From: Thermoplasmatales archaeon SW_10_69_26
GTDB lineage: Archaea > Thermoplasmatota > SW-10-69-26
DNA length: 64,000 nt
Assembly (NCBI GenBank): GCA_003009755.1
Contig: PXUB01000017.1
Span: forward strand, 19,149-83,148
Direction: 5' to 3'
Part shown: piece by piece, positions 16,264-24,791 of the stretch
How the letters are laid out: each line of letters starts with the position of its first letter
Position numbering within the stretch: position 1 is the first letter of the stretch
Translations under genes and position numbers: made by a program
The notes under the pieces: generated by a model
What the model saw: only the letters and a program-made list of their open reading frames with translations
What the model was told of the DNA's origin: nothing
Databases searched by the model: none

Positions 16264-17193
16264 TCAGCGTCGACCCGATCGCGCGCCGAGGGCCGTCGTG
16301 GCCAGGCCCGCGAGGGCCGCGGCCAGCCCGATCGATCCCGCGCCCGGCCCCGGCACCGTCGCCTCGTCGGGCGGGTGCGTCGGCACGGCGCCGCGGGCCC
16401 GATCGGCGTGACAGCCCCAGTCGTCGACGCGCGCCACCTCGTCTCCGGTCCGCTCGATCTGGACGTTGCGGCAGTGTACGAAGGCGACGTGCTCGTCCCC
16501 GCCTTGCTCGCCCTCGAAGAGGATCCGGACGTGGCTGGCGACGAACACCGTCGTCCGCTCGCCCTCGCTCAACGGGAACGCGAAGACGTGGTGGGCCCGA
16601 GCCTGGCCCTCCTCGGCCCGCGCTTGCCCCTCCTCGCCGCCCAGCGAGTGCCGCAGCTCGAAGGCGCCCAACCGCATCCAGGCCGCCCCTCGGTTCACCG
16701 TGTAGTTCGCCTCGACCGTCTCGGGTCCGGTCACCGCGAAGCTCGTGCCCGTGGCCGCGCGAGGCGGCGGGACCGCGGCCTCCGGCGCGTTCCCGGCTAA
16801 TCCGCGCCCGGGCGCCGAGTAGGCGTAGACGCAGCAGGCCGCCTCCTTCACCAGCTCGTCGGGCGCCGCGAGCTGGGCCTTCCAGAAACCGCGACCGTCG
16901 ACGGCGAGTTCCCAGGTGCGCGTCGCCGACTCGCCGGCCTCGAGCGAGAGGTTCCATCGCTCGCTGCCCGCGGGTCGGGCGTGGTCGGGGACCTCGAGCC
17001 GGAAGGTGGCGTCCATGTCGCGGTTGGCCACCACCTCGACGGCGACGTCGACGGTGGACCCGGTGCGGGGTTCGCCCTCGAGCGCCAGCGAGCCGGTCCA
17101 GGTAGGCTGCGCCCCGTGGGCGTCGACCGTCGGCGCTGGCAGCCCGAGCGCCAGCAGACCCGCGACCAGGAACGCCGCGCCGAGCCCTCGCAC
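16264..17193 (-). CDS. Secreted protein with C-terminal PGPG-hydrophobic-basic anchor
   Basis: A protein of 309 residues. A signal peptide (GLGAAFLVAGLLALGLPAP) is followed by a beta-rich ectodomain with features of CARDB-like folds (RTGSTVDVAVEVVANRDMDATF), several cysteines (CC near residue 120; VHCRNVQ; DDWGCHAD) and a C-terminal VPGPGAGSIGLAAALAGLA - helix - GARSGRR tail. That tail matches those of three other secreted proteins in this window and resembles archaeosortase-type sorting signals. Start GTG at 17193 is supported by TTAA 25-28 nt upstream. Function unknown; probably a surface protein. Confidence 0.72.
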   Translation of the reverse strand: MRGLGAAFLVAGLLALGLPAPTVDAHGAQPTWTGSLALEGEPRTGSTVDVAVEVVANRDMDATFRLEVPDHARPAGSERWNLSLEAGESATRTWELAVDGRGFWKAQLAAPDELVKEAACCVYAYSAPGRGLAGNAPEAAVPPPRAATGTSFAVTGPETVEANYTVNRGAAWMRLGAFELRHSLGGEEGQARAEEGQARAHHVFAFPLSEGERTTVFVASHVRILFEGEQGGDEHVAFVHCRNVQIERTGDEVARVDDWGCHADRARGAVPTHPPDEATVPGPGAGSIGLAAALAGLATTALGARSGRR

Positions 17194-17217
17194 GGCGCGA
17201 GGTCCGCCTGCGAGGGG

Positions 17218-17221
17218 TTAA
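17218..17221 (-). promoter_or_regulatory. Leaderless promoter of the secreted protein gene
   Basis: GGTTTAACC with TTAA at 17218-17221 lies 25-28 nt before the GTG at 17193 on the minus strand. Confidence 0.5.
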
Positions 17222-17356
17222 ACCTTGTCGAAACGACGTCGAACGACGACCGGCGCTCGCTCTCGCCCAGCCTGCGGGCTGCAAGCGCCGCTCACCCGAG
17301 CCAAGCCCCCGCCGTGGTACGCAAGCGTTTTGTGCCTGGGCGTCGTGCCCTGCCCG

Positions 17357-18703
17357 ATGGCTGGTAGGGCGCGCTTCGGCTCGAAGCTGGGACTGATCTT
17401 GTCCGGTGTCGGTTCCGCCGTCGGACTGGGCAACATCTGGCGGTTCCCGCAGGTCACCAGCAGCGAGGGAGGAGCCGCGTTCCTGTTCATCTACCTCCCC
17501 CTCGTCGCGTTCCTCAGCTTCCCGCTGATCCTCGCCGAGATGTCGCTCGGCCAGAAGGGGCAAGGCTCCCCGTTCCGGACCGTCAAGAACGTAGCCGGCG
17601 ACAAGTGGGGCTGGGTCGGTGGCTTCCTGATCTTAGCCACCGTCCTGTTCATGAGCTACTACACGATCATCGGCGGTCTCACGCTGAAGTACGCGATCTT
17701 CGGGGCCTTCCAGGACGCACTCACCAACCCTGAACCGTTCCTGGCCGCCTCCAACGAAGGGCCAAGCGCCCTGCTGATGCACGGCGTGTTCACCGCCATC
17801 GGCGTCGGCATCATCGCCTACGGCGTCTCCGACGGCCTGGAGAAGGCGAACAAGATCATGATGCCCGCCCTCTTCGTGATCGTCATCGCGCTGGCGATCT
17901 ACGCCGTCTTCCAGGACGGGGCCGGGGCAGGCATCGACTACTACCTGTCGCCGGACTTCAGCGCGATCGGGTTGAACACGATCCAGGTCGCGATCGGGCA
18001 GGCGTTCTTCTCGACGAGCGTCGGGTTCGGCATCATGCTGACCTTCGGCAGCTACATGGAGTCCGGCCAGAGCTTGATCCGCTCGGCCGGCACGATCGCC
18101 GTGATGGACACCTTCGTGGCGTTCACGGCCGGCCTGATGATCTTCCCGCTCGTCTTCTCCCAGGGTCTGGCCGACCAGGTGATCGGCACCGAGTCGTTGA
18201 CGGACGCGTTGTACCTGACGATGCCCACGGCCTTCGGCCAGATCAGCACGGGCCTGGTCGGGTACGTCTTCCTCATCGGCTTCTTCGGCATGGTCACGAT
18301 GGGCGCGCTGTCCTCCTCGATCTCCGGGCTCGAGGTCATCACGAGCTTCATGGAGGAGCAGTGGGACATCTCCCGCTGGAAGGGCGCGCTGCTGGCCGCC
18401 GAGCTCACCTTCGGGCTCGGCATCGTCTCGGCCCTCAACTCGACGATGCTGGGCAACGTCGACACGATCGTCGGCAACGTGATGCTCGTCGGCGGCGGCT
18501 TGCTCGTCGCGATCCTCTACGGGTTCGCCATCGACGAACCCGTCAAGACGCTGCTCGGCGGTGAGGAGGATCCCGGCGTCTGGGAGGAGCGCATCACCCG
18601 CTACGTGAGCTACATCCTCCGCTACGTGATCCCGCTGGCTCTGGCCGCGATCCTCATCGGCAACATCCCGGGCACGATCGACTCGCTGACGTGGCCCTTC
18701 TGA
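17357..18703 (+). CDS. Neurotransmitter:sodium symporter (NSS/SNF) family transporter
   Basis: From the ATG at 17357 the protein has 448 residues with 11-12 membrane helices. It shows the NSS hallmark in TM1, SGVGSAVGLGNIWRFPQ (residues 16-32), where the unwound part binds Na+ and substrate, followed by GGAAFLFIYL in TM2. Prokaryotic members such as LeuT and MhsT import amino acids with sodium. The adjacent TM6 region (IGQAFFSTSVGFGIMLTFGSYM) and the S-rich TM8 are present. The substrate is probably an amino acid but cannot be read. The frame extends upstream without a good start; TTTTG at 17329 lies about 26 nt before the chosen ATG. Confidence 0.92.
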   Translation: MAGRARFGSKLGLILSGVGSAVGLGNIWRFPQVTSSEGGAAFLFIYLPLVAFLSFPLILAEMSLGQKGQGSPFRTVKNVAGDKWGWVGGFLILATVLFMSYYTIIGGLTLKYAIFGAFQDALTNPEPFLAASNEGPSALLMHGVFTAIGVGIIAYGVSDGLEKANKIMMPALFVIVIALAIYAVFQDGAGAGIDYYLSPDFSAIGLNTIQVAIGQAFFSTSVGFGIMLTFGSYMESGQSLIRSAGTIAVMDTFVAFTAGLMIFPLVFSQGLADQVIGTESLTDALYLTMPTAFGQISTGLVGYVFLIGFFGMVTMGALSSSISGLEVITSFMEEQWDISRWKGALLAAELTFGLGIVSALNSTMLGNVDTIVGNVMLVGGGLLVAILYGFAIDEPVKTLLGGEEDPGVWEERITRYVSYILRYVIPLALAAILIGNIPGTIDSLTWPF

Positions 18704-18721
18704 CCGGTCGACAACGGCGGG

Positions 18722-18913
18722 CTAGGACCCGCCGGCTTCCTCTTGCACCAGAGGCCGGTGCCGCAACCACAGGTACCGGCACGTGTCCGACTCGTCGAGG
18801 TGCTTGAGGAACGAGGGGCCGGGATCGGGCAGCATCTCGCCGCAGAACTCGCACTCGTGGTCGTCGTAGGCGGCCTGGATCCGCTCCTCCTCGGACAGCT
18901 CCTCGTCGGCCAC
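18722..18913 (-). CDS. 63-residue zinc-finger-like protein
   Basis: A small acidic protein with CEFCGEML (residues 21-28) and FLKHLDESDTCRYLW, giving a C-x2-C-x(n)-H-x(n)-C pattern that could hold one zinc ion. It starts with an acidic helix (ADEELSEEERIQAAYDDH). Function unknown; small C2HC proteins like this are common in archaea and may bind nucleic acid or a protein partner. GTG start. It converges on the NSS gene end with an 18-bp gap. Confidence 0.6.
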   Translation of the reverse strand: MADEELSEEERIQAAYDDHECEFCGEMLPDPGPSFLKHLDESDTCRYLWLRHRPLVQEEAGGS

Positions 18914-18975
18914 GCACCGTCGGGTAGACCCGCCGTGACTTCAGCGTTTCGTCGCGCGCCGAAGATGGACGCATT

Positions 18976-18980
18976 CCTAA
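18976..18980 (+). promoter_or_regulatory. Leaderless promoter of the CopD-like gene
   Basis: CCTAA ends 25 nt before the ATG at 19005, favouring this start over the GTG at 18993. Confidence 0.45.
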
Positions 18981-19004
18981 GGGGAGCCAGGGGTGGCTGT
19001 CTCG

Positions 19005-19472
19005 ATGGCTGACGTCGCGCATCTCACCGCTCGCTTCCTGCACGTCGGCGCCGCCCTCCTGTGGGTCGGCTACCTGGCCTTCCTCGCCTGGGCCGTGATC
19101 CCCGCCGCCCGCCACGGGGGCGCCCACGGCGCCAACGTCGGCCCGATCGTCGAGCGCATCCGGCCGTTCACGTTCCTGGGTCCCCTCGTGCTCGCGTTCG
19201 GGCTCTGGCTCGTCACCGCCTCCGGGCACGCCTACGGTGAACTGCTGCAACCGGGCTGGGGCCACGCGATCACCGGCGGCATCGTCCTCTCGATCGCGAT
19301 GATGGGCCTCGAGCACGGGCTCGTCGCGCCTCGGCTGCGCGATGCCCACACCGGGCCCACCGAGGAGCGCGAGGACCACCTGGCCAAGGCCTCCACCGGC
19401 GCCCAGGTCGCGGCCGTGCTCGGCCTGCTGGCCGCCTTCCTGATGGTCCTGGCGCTGCTGGGGGGCCTCTAG
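19005..19472 (+). CDS. Four-helix integral membrane protein, CopD-like
   Basis: The product is a 155-residue membrane protein with about four helices. The first has RFLHVGAALLWVGYLAFLAW (residues 9-28); His residues recur in helix 3 and the following loop (SIAMMGLEHGLVAPRL). The pattern of one H-x-x-x-x-x-x-W-x-G helix plus a central His helix resembles CopD/DUF2269-type haem or copper-binding membrane domains, but the match is by eye only. It stands alone, with a box 25 nt before ATG 19005; an in-frame GTG at 18993 would add four residues. Confidence 0.6.
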   Translation: MADVAHLTARFLHVGAALLWVGYLAFLAWAVIPAARHGGAHGANVGPIVERIRPFTFLGPLVLAFGLWLVTASGHAYGELLQPGWGHAITGGIVLSIAMMGLEHGLVAPRLRDAHTGPTEEREDHLAKASTGAQVAAVLGLLAAFLMVLALLGGL

Positions 19473-19495
19473 GGAGTCCCCGGCGGTCCTGGGCT

Positions 19496-20968
19496 CTACC
19501 TTGCGGCGGCGGGCGCGGGGTCGGCCTCGCCGTCGCCGGGCGTCGGGCCCGTGTAGTCGTACACGTAGAGCCCGCTGCCGCGCTCGGTGACCCAGATCTG
19601 GTCCTCGTGCCAGGTCGCCCGGAAGATGTTCGGGATGTAGCCCTCGGGGTCGAAGTTCGGCTTCTTCCACCAGTAGTCGCCGTCGAACAGCTCGCCGGGG
19701 CCGCCGGTGCGCTCGTTGAAGGCCACGTGCTCGGGGTTGGCCGGGTCCGAGGTGTCCAGCACCCACACGCCGGCGTGGTAGTGGCCGACGGCGGCCAACG
19801 GTTGATCGGGGTGCGGCGAGACGACGTGGGGTGACATCAGGTACTGGCCGGGGATCGTGACGTTGCCTGGCAGCTGCCAGGAGCCGACCTGCTCGAAGTT
19901 GGCCGGATCCGTCAGGTCGTAGGAGCGGACCACGCCCGACCCGTTGTCGAGCTGGCCGATCTCCGGCGCGCTGTACCCGAACACCTGCTGACCGCGAGCG
20001 TTCGGCTCGGGCCGGAACTGGTGGATCGACAGCTCCTCGCTGGGCGCCCACTGGCGGACCTTGTCCTGCTCGACGGGCGCGGCCGGATCGGAGACGTCGA
20101 CCGTGATCGCTCCGCCGTCCCACCAGCTGGCGTACATCGTGAGGTCGCCCGTGACCGGGTGCTCCTCGATGAACGTGTCGTGGGGGAACGAGGAGACGTT
20201 CTGCTGCTGGTAGGTGTCGGTGTGCCGGTACTCGGTCACCTTGGCGAGGTGGGCGCCGGCGGGGGTCTCCACGAGGCGCGCGATCCCGACGTAGTTGCCG
20301 GCCGGGTCGCTCCCGAACGGCTGCCCGGTGTAGAAGACCCACGTCTCGCCGTCGACCGTCTCCAGCTCGATGTTGTGCGTGCCCAGCAGGTCGACGGGGA
20401 ACCGGCTGACGAGCTCGGGGTTCGATCGGTCGCTGACGTCGACCACGTGGATGCAGACCTGGCAGTCGCCGGCTCCCTCGTCGGCCGGCGGGATCGTCTG
20501 CACGTTCATGAGGACGTAGTCGCCGCTCGGGCTCCAGACCGCCTCCTGGATGCCGCTGCCGGCGATCCGGTAGGTGCCGATCGTCTCCATGGTCTGGGGG
20601 TCGGAGACGTCGACGATGTTGAACCCGCCCTCGTCGTCGCCGTCGACGGCGACGACGGCCAGCTCCTCGCCGTCCTCCTCGTGGAACTGGAAGTCGGCGA
20701 AGCCGTTGCCGTCCTCGCCCACGTCGACGCCCAGATCGCTGTAGGCCACGATCTCCAGGTTGTGGCTCTGGTTGTGGACGGCCGGGTCGGTGTGGTCGTG
20801 GAACATCTCGATCGGTTCGCCGATCTCGTCCTGGATCGCGTCGTGATCGAGCTGCTCGCCGGCCGACTGGGCCTCGGTGGTCTCCTCGTCTTTCGCCATC
20901 CCGATGCAACCAGCCACAGCCAGCAACGAGACCAGTCCGGCCATGGCAAGGAGTCGCGTGCCTCGCAT
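19496..20968 (-). CDS. LVIVD-repeat beta-propeller lipoprotein (paralogue 2)
   Basis: The product is a 490-residue lipoprotein: signal with lipobox AGC (C21, then IG), an acidic linker, then LVIVD blades such as FNIVDVSDPQTMETI, IHVVDVSDRSNPELV, ITVDVSDPAAPVEQ and VWVLDTSDPANPEHV, ending with LYVYDYTGPTPGDGEADP. It is a paralogue of 12788-14224. Ligand and role are unknown; an outer-surface location is clear from the lipobox. The promoter CTTAAG (20993-20998) stands 25-30 nt before the ATG, so the transcript is probably leaderless. Confidence 0.86.
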   Translation of the reverse strand: MRGTRLLAMAGLVSLLAVAGCIGMAKDEETTEAQSAGEQLDHDAIQDEIGEPIEMFHDHTDPAVHNQSHNLEIVAYSDLGVDVGEDGNGFADFQFHEEDGEELAVVAVDGDDEGGFNIVDVSDPQTMETIGTYRIAGSGIQEAVWSPSGDYVLMNVQTIPPADEGAGDCQVCIHVVDVSDRSNPELVSRFPVDLLGTHNIELETVDGETWVFYTGQPFGSDPAGNYVGIARLVETPAGAHLAKVTEYRHTDTYQQQNVSSFPHDTFIEEHPVTGDLTMYASWWDGGAITVDVSDPAAPVEQDKVRQWAPSEELSIHQFRPEPNARGQQVFGYSAPEIGQLDNGSGVVRSYDLTDPANFEQVGSWQLPGNVTIPGQYLMSPHVVSPHPDQPLAAVGHYHAGVWVLDTSDPANPEHVAFNERTGGPGELFDGDYWWKKPNFDPEGYIPNIFRATWHEDQIWVTERGSGLYVYDYTGPTPGDGEADPAPAAAR

Positions 20969-20992
20969 CGCGCCGAGCAGAGCGCTTCCCCT

Positions 20993-20998
20993 CCTTAA
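20993..20998 (-). promoter_or_regulatory. Leaderless promoter of LVIVD paralogue 2
   Basis: CTTAAG is centred 27 nt before the ATG at 20968 on the minus strand, an archaeal TATA-box position. Confidence 0.55.
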
Positions 20999-21102
20999 GC
21001 CTCGGGCCCCAACCGTTGGTCGGACCGCGCCGGCCGGCCCGCCCCGTGCCCATCTGTGCCCATCGGTCTCGAGGCGACGGCCGCCAGGCGTCGGCGAAAC
21101 CC

Positions 21103-21107
21103 CTTAG
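21103..21107 (+). promoter_or_regulatory. Leaderless promoter of the BtuF-like gene
   Basis: CTTAG centred 26 nt before the GTG at 21131; it decides the start in favour of 21131 over upstream in-frame codons. Confidence 0.5.
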
Positions 21108-21130
21108 ACGGGCTCGACCCTGACCCGAGC

Positions 21131-22054
21131 GTGCCCGCCGACCGCATCGTGTCCCTCGTCCCAGCCGCGAGCGAGATCCTATTCGCGATCGGCGCCGGGG
21201 GCAAGGTCCAGGCCGTCTCCCACGCGTGCGATCACCCGCCCGAGGCGGCCCAGCGGCCCGCCGCCTCGCGCACCCGGCTCGATGCCGAGGGGTCCAGCCG
21301 GGCGATCGACGAGGACGTGCGCGAGGCCGTCGACGAGGGCGAGGCCACGTTCGAGGTGCTCGGCGAGGTCCTCCACCACGCCCAGCCCGATCTCGTCGTC
21401 ACGCAGGAGGCTTGCGACGTCTGCGGCATCACGCCCGTCGACGTCCGCGCCAAGCTGGCGCGCTTCGAGCCCGGCGAGGGCCCCGAGCTGATGGGGTTGC
21501 ACCCGCACACGCTGGCCGACGTGCTCGACCAGATCCGCCAGCTGGGTGAGGCCACCGGCACCGCCGAGGCCGCCCAGCGCCTGGTCGGGGCCCTCGAGCA
21601 GCGCATCGAGGCGGTCGAGGCCTTCGCCAGCGACCGCGAGCGGCCCACGGTGGCGGTGCTCGATTGGATCGATCCGCCGATGGCCGCCGGCCACTGGATC
21701 CCCGGCATGGTGGAGGCGGCCGGCGGGGACCCGGTGCTGCTCGACGACGCCAGCCCCTCGACCTACGTCGAGTGGGACGACGTCGAGGCGGCCGACCCCG
21801 ACGTCCTGTTGTCGATCCCGTGCGGGTTCGACGCTCGCCGCGCCCTCGCCGAGGCCGAGGCCGTCGTCGAGCCCGACGACCGTCTGCCGGGCCTGCCCCG
21901 CGAGCGCGTCGTCGCGCTGGACGCCGGCGCCTACACCTCGCGTCCGGGTCCGCGTCTCGTGGACGGCCTCGAGCAGATCGCCTGCGCGCTGCACGGGCCC
22001 GCGGCCCGGCAGCGGTGGCCCGAGCAGGCGACCCGCGTCCAGCGGTTGGGCTAA
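21131..22054 (+). CDS. BtuF-like cobalamin/metal-chelate-binding protein without signal peptide
   Basis: A 307-residue chain with the periplasmic-binding-protein fold of the BtuF class: RIVSLVPAASEILFAIGAG at residues 5-23, then the diagnostic VVTQEACDVCG near residue 95, and a long central helix with QLGEATGTAEAAQRLVGALEQR. Family members bind vitamin B12 or iron chelates for an ABC importer. No signal peptide is present when the promoter-supported GTG at 21131 is used, and no ABC permease or ATPase gene is adjacent, so the protein may be cytosolic and have a non-transport role. It converges on the next gene with one base between stops. Confidence 0.85.
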   Translation: MPADRIVSLVPAASEILFAIGAGGKVQAVSHACDHPPEAAQRPAASRTRLDAEGSSRAIDEDVREAVDEGEATFEVLGEVLHHAQPDLVVTQEACDVCGITPVDVRAKLARFEPGEGPELMGLHPHTLADVLDQIRQLGEATGTAEAAQRLVGALEQRIEAVEAFASDRERPTVAVLDWIDPPMAAGHWIPGMVEAAGGDPVLLDDASPSTYVEWDDVEAADPDVLLSIPCGFDARRALAEAEAVVEPDDRLPGLPRERVVALDAGAYTSRPGPRLVDGLEQIACALHGPAARQRWPEQATRVQRLG

Positions 22055-22055
22055 C

Positions 22056-23774
22056 TCAGCGAGCCTCGCGACGGGCGAGCGCGGCACCGACCCCCGCGAC
22101 GGCGAGGCCGGCGAGCACGCCCGGGCCCGGCGCGTTCTTGACGGGGTCGACGCCCATCGTCTCGCCGGGCGGGGGGCCCAGCTCGCCGGGGCCGCCGGTG
22201 AAGACCCCCTCGCCGCTGGAGGAGCCCTGCCACTCGGCCGCTTCGTCGCTCTCGCCGCCGCCGTCCGTGGCCCTCTCGTGGGCGTACGTGCGGTAACAGC
22301 AGCGATCGTCGGCCGGCTGGCCGGGCGTCAGCTGGACCGTGATCCGCTCGTCGCCGTCGACCTGCACGTTCGTCGCGTTGGCGTAGTAGCCGTCGGCGCG
22401 GACGCGCACCGTGTAGTAGCCCTCGTCCACGTCCACCTGGAAGGAGCCGTCCTCGCCGGTCGCGGCCTGGCCCCACTCGCCGGTCTCCTCGTTGCGGATC
22501 TGCAGCTGGGCGTCGGGCACGGCCTCGCCGGTCGAGGCGTTCACGACCCAGCCGTCGAGGCGTGCGTCGGGCTGGGGCTCGGGCTGCAGGCCGCGGTCGA
22601 GCGCGACCGTCTGGCCGGCCTCGGTCTGGATCGTCGTCTCGATCGGCAGGTAGGCCGTCGAGCGCTCGCGGCGGTTGTCGCAGACCTCGGTCCGGTTCGC
22701 GCCGTTCCCGTCGTCCTCCTCGGTCCCCTCGTCCGCGGGTTGACAGGGGACGTGGTAGGTCTCGTCGGCGCGGATCTGGACGAGGGCGTAGCCGGGCTCG
22801 ATCGAGAGCTTAAAGCGCCCGTCCTCGTCGGTGCGCGTCCGGTTGTCGGTGCCCCACTTCAGGTTCTCGACCCGGATCTCGGCGGCCTCGATCGGCTCGC
22901 CCGTGTCCTGGTCGACGATCGCGCCCTCGACGCTGACGGAGCGCGGCGGGAACGGGGTCAGGCTCGCGTCGGCGCGAGCCGATGCGCCCTCGGGGGCCTC
23001 GACGCTCGTGCGAGCGTTCAGGTGGCCGTCGGCGCGCACGAAGATCCGGTAGTGGCCGTCGGGGACGCGGACCTCGTAGTCGCCCTGCGGTCCGGTCTCG
23101 GCGCGGACGTGGCGGTCGCTTCGCGGGTGGTAGGTGATCTCGACCGTGCCCTCGTCGGTCTCGACCTCGCGAGAGCTCGATCTATCGCCGGCGGCGCGAG
23201 CGTCCTCGGGGTGCTGCTCGCAGTCCCAGGCGTCCTCGCAGCCCTCGGGGACGGGGCTGATCTGGACGTAGGCGTCCCCGATCGGGTCGCCGTCCTCGCT
23301 GGTGACGGTCCCGTGGACGCGGGCCAGGTCCTGGGACACCGGCTCCATCGGGATGTCGAGGCGGGTGTCGTTCCGGACGGAGAACTCGGCGTGGGCTCGC
23401 TGGTAGCTCTCGTCGTCGATGCGCAGGTCGACGTGGCCCTCGGAGACGTTCACGCTGTAGCGGCCCTCGTCGTCGGTCGCGGCGGAGAGGGAGTCGCGGC
23501 CGTGGTGCCGCTCGTCGCCGTCCCGCGTCTCCCAGACGTTGTGGATCCGCAGCTCGAGGCCGGCCACGGGCTCGCCGGAGCTTGCGTTCGTGACCTGGCC
23601 CTCGAGGGTCAGGTTGCGGGGCCCTTGCTTGGATTCCTCGCGAGCGACGGCCGTGGGCTCGGCCTCGCTGGCCAACGTGGTCGTCGACCCGACGACGACG
23701 GCGACGCCGGCCGTCAAGAGCGAGATCGCGATCAACAGGGGGAGGCGGGACGGTGCACGAGTCATGGTTCGCAT
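22056..23774 (-). CDS. Secreted multi-domain carboxypeptidase-regulatory-like surface protein with C-terminal anchor
   Basis: This 572-residue protein has a signal peptide (residues about 10-35), then five to six beta-sandwich units of the carboxypeptidase regulatory-like (CarboxypepD_reg) type. Each follows the pattern G-x-V-T/V-x2-SGEPVAG or DQDTGEPIEAAEIRV, then DDEGRYSVNV or GEDGSFQVDVDEGYYTVRVRADG. The C-terminus is NAPGPG - hydrophobic helix - ARREAR, the same anchor as three other secreted proteins here. N-x-S/T sites are frequent, suggesting N-glycosylation. Probably a surface-layer-associated adhesin or stalk protein. A CTAAGTAC box lies 26 nt upstream of ATG 23774. Confidence 0.82.
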   Translation of the reverse strand: MRTMTRAPSRLPLLIAISLLTAGVAVVVGSTTTLASEAEPTAVAREESKQGPRNLTLEGQVTNASSGEPVAGLELRIHNVWETRDGDERHHGRDSLSAATDDEGRYSVNVSEGHVDLRIDDESYQRAHAEFSVRNDTRLDIPMEPVSQDLARVHGTVTSEDGDPIGDAYVQISPVPEGCEDAWDCEQHPEDARAAGDRSSSREVETDEGTVEITYHPRSDRHVRAETGPQGDYEVRVPDGHYRIFVRADGHLNARTSVEAPEGASARADASLTPFPPRSVSVEGAIVDQDTGEPIEAAEIRVENLKWGTDNRTRTDEDGRFKLSIEPGYALVQIRADETYHVPCQPADEGTEEDDGNGANRTEVCDNRRERSTAYLPIETTIQTEAGQTVALDRGLQPEPQPDARLDGWVVNASTGEAVPDAQLQIRNEETGEWGQAATGEDGSFQVDVDEGYYTVRVRADGYYANATNVQVDGDERITVQLTPGQPADDRCCYRTYAHERATDGGGESDEAAEWQGSSSGEGVFTGGPGELGPPPGETMGVDPVKNAPGPGVLAGLAVAGVGAALARREAR

Positions 23775-23815
23775 CCAGGGATGGAGGGCCGCTGGTACTT
23801 AGGGTGACGCCAACG

Positions 23816-23833
23816 GTTCGGCGCCCGCCGAAC
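23816..23833 (-). terminator. Hairpin after the dehalogenase gene
   Basis: GTTCGGCGCCCGCCGAAC, a 6-8 bp inverted repeat in the 85-bp gap between the dehalogenase stop and the next gene's promoter on the minus strand. Confidence 0.4.
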
Positions 23834-23859
23834 CACCGTTCGCTGGGCCCGAACGGACC

Positions 23860-24738
23860 TCAGCTTCGCGGCGTCCTCTGGACGAAGTCGACGATCTTCG
23901 CCGCCAGCTCCTCGCCGGCGTCCTCCTGGATGAAGTGGCCTGCACCGTCGATCCAGTCGAGATCGGCGTCGAGCAGCTCGCTCATCGGCTCGGCGCCGGG
24001 CGCCATGATCGGGTCCTGCTCGGCGAACACGCAGTAGGTGTCGGCCTCGAGGTCCGCCAACCGCGTGCGGGTCTCGCGGATCGGGTCGGCGGCCGGGGCG
24101 TCGGGCGAGCGGGGCACGAGGTCGGGCAGCCGGCGCGCGCCGGCCTTGTGCTCCTCGCTCGGGAACGGGGCATCGTAGGCGGCCACGACCTCGTCGGGGA
24201 GATCGGTCACGCAGGCGCGCTGGACGAGGAAACCGGCGGGTACGTCGGGGGTGCGCTGGACGAAGTCGTGGAACTCGTGCCAGGGCTCGGGCAGCGGTTG
24301 GCTGCCGTCGGGCAGGAACGTGTTGGCCGCCACCAGCCGCTGGAAGCGATCGGGCAGGCGCGTGGCGGCGTGGAAGCCGAAGGGGCCGCCCCAGTCCTGG
24401 CCGACGAGCGTGACGTCGTCGAGGTCGAGCGCCTCGACGAACCGCGTCACGGTGCGGGCGTGCATGTCGTAGGTGTGCGCGTCGTCGGCCGGCTTGCTCG
24501 AGGCGCCGAAGCCGACGAGGTCGGGGACGAGGACCCGGCCGGCCTCGATCAGCGTGGGCACCATCTTGCGATACAGGTAGCTCCACGTGGGTACGCCGTG
24601 AAGCAACAGGAAGGTCTCGGGGCCCTCGCCCTCGTCGAGGTAGGCCATCTCGTGGCCCTCGACCTCGATCGTGTCCTGCTCGTAGGGGAAGCCCGAGAGG
24701 TCGCAAAGGCGGCCGAGGTCGGTCTCTGGGACGGTCAT
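23860..24738 (-). CDS. Haloalkane dehalogenase (alpha/beta hydrolase)
   Basis: The 292-residue enzyme has the haloalkane dehalogenase layout: HGVPTWSYLYRKM at residues 47-59 (oxyanion hole), nucleophile D115 in VGQDWGG with W116 as halide ligand, the acid in FAEQDPIMAPG near 235 and catalytic H268 in DGAGHFIQED. The family cleaves C-halogen bonds in small haloalkanes with water; real substrates in archaea are unknown, and epoxide hydrolase-like activity is the alternative, although Trp after the nucleophile favours dehalogenase. ATG start at 24738, with TTGAGTAA 23-30 nt upstream. Single-gene unit. Confidence 0.87.
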   Translation of the reverse strand: MTVPETDLGRLCDLSGFPYEQDTIEVEGHEMAYLDEGEGPETFLLLHGVPTWSYLYRKMVPTLIEAGRVLVPDLVGFGASSKPADDAHTYDMHARTVTRFVEALDLDDVTLVGQDWGGPFGFHAATRLPDRFQRLVAANTFLPDGSQPLPEPWHEFHDFVQRTPDVPAGFLVQRACVTDLPDEVVAAYDAPFPSEEHKAGARRLPDLVPRSPDAPAADPIRETRTRLADLEADTYCVFAEQDPIMAPGAEPMSELLDADLDWIDGAGHFIQEDAGEELAAKIVDFVQRTPRS

Positions 24739-24760
24739 CGCCCGCCAAGCGTGGGCCGGT

Positions 24761-24768
24761 TACTCAAG
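24761..24768 (-). promoter_or_regulatory. Leaderless promoter of the dehalogenase gene
   Basis: TTGAGTAA lies 23-30 nt before the ATG at 24738 on the minus strand. Confidence 0.45.
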
Positions 24769-24791
24769 GGTTCGCCGCGCGGAAGGTGCGG

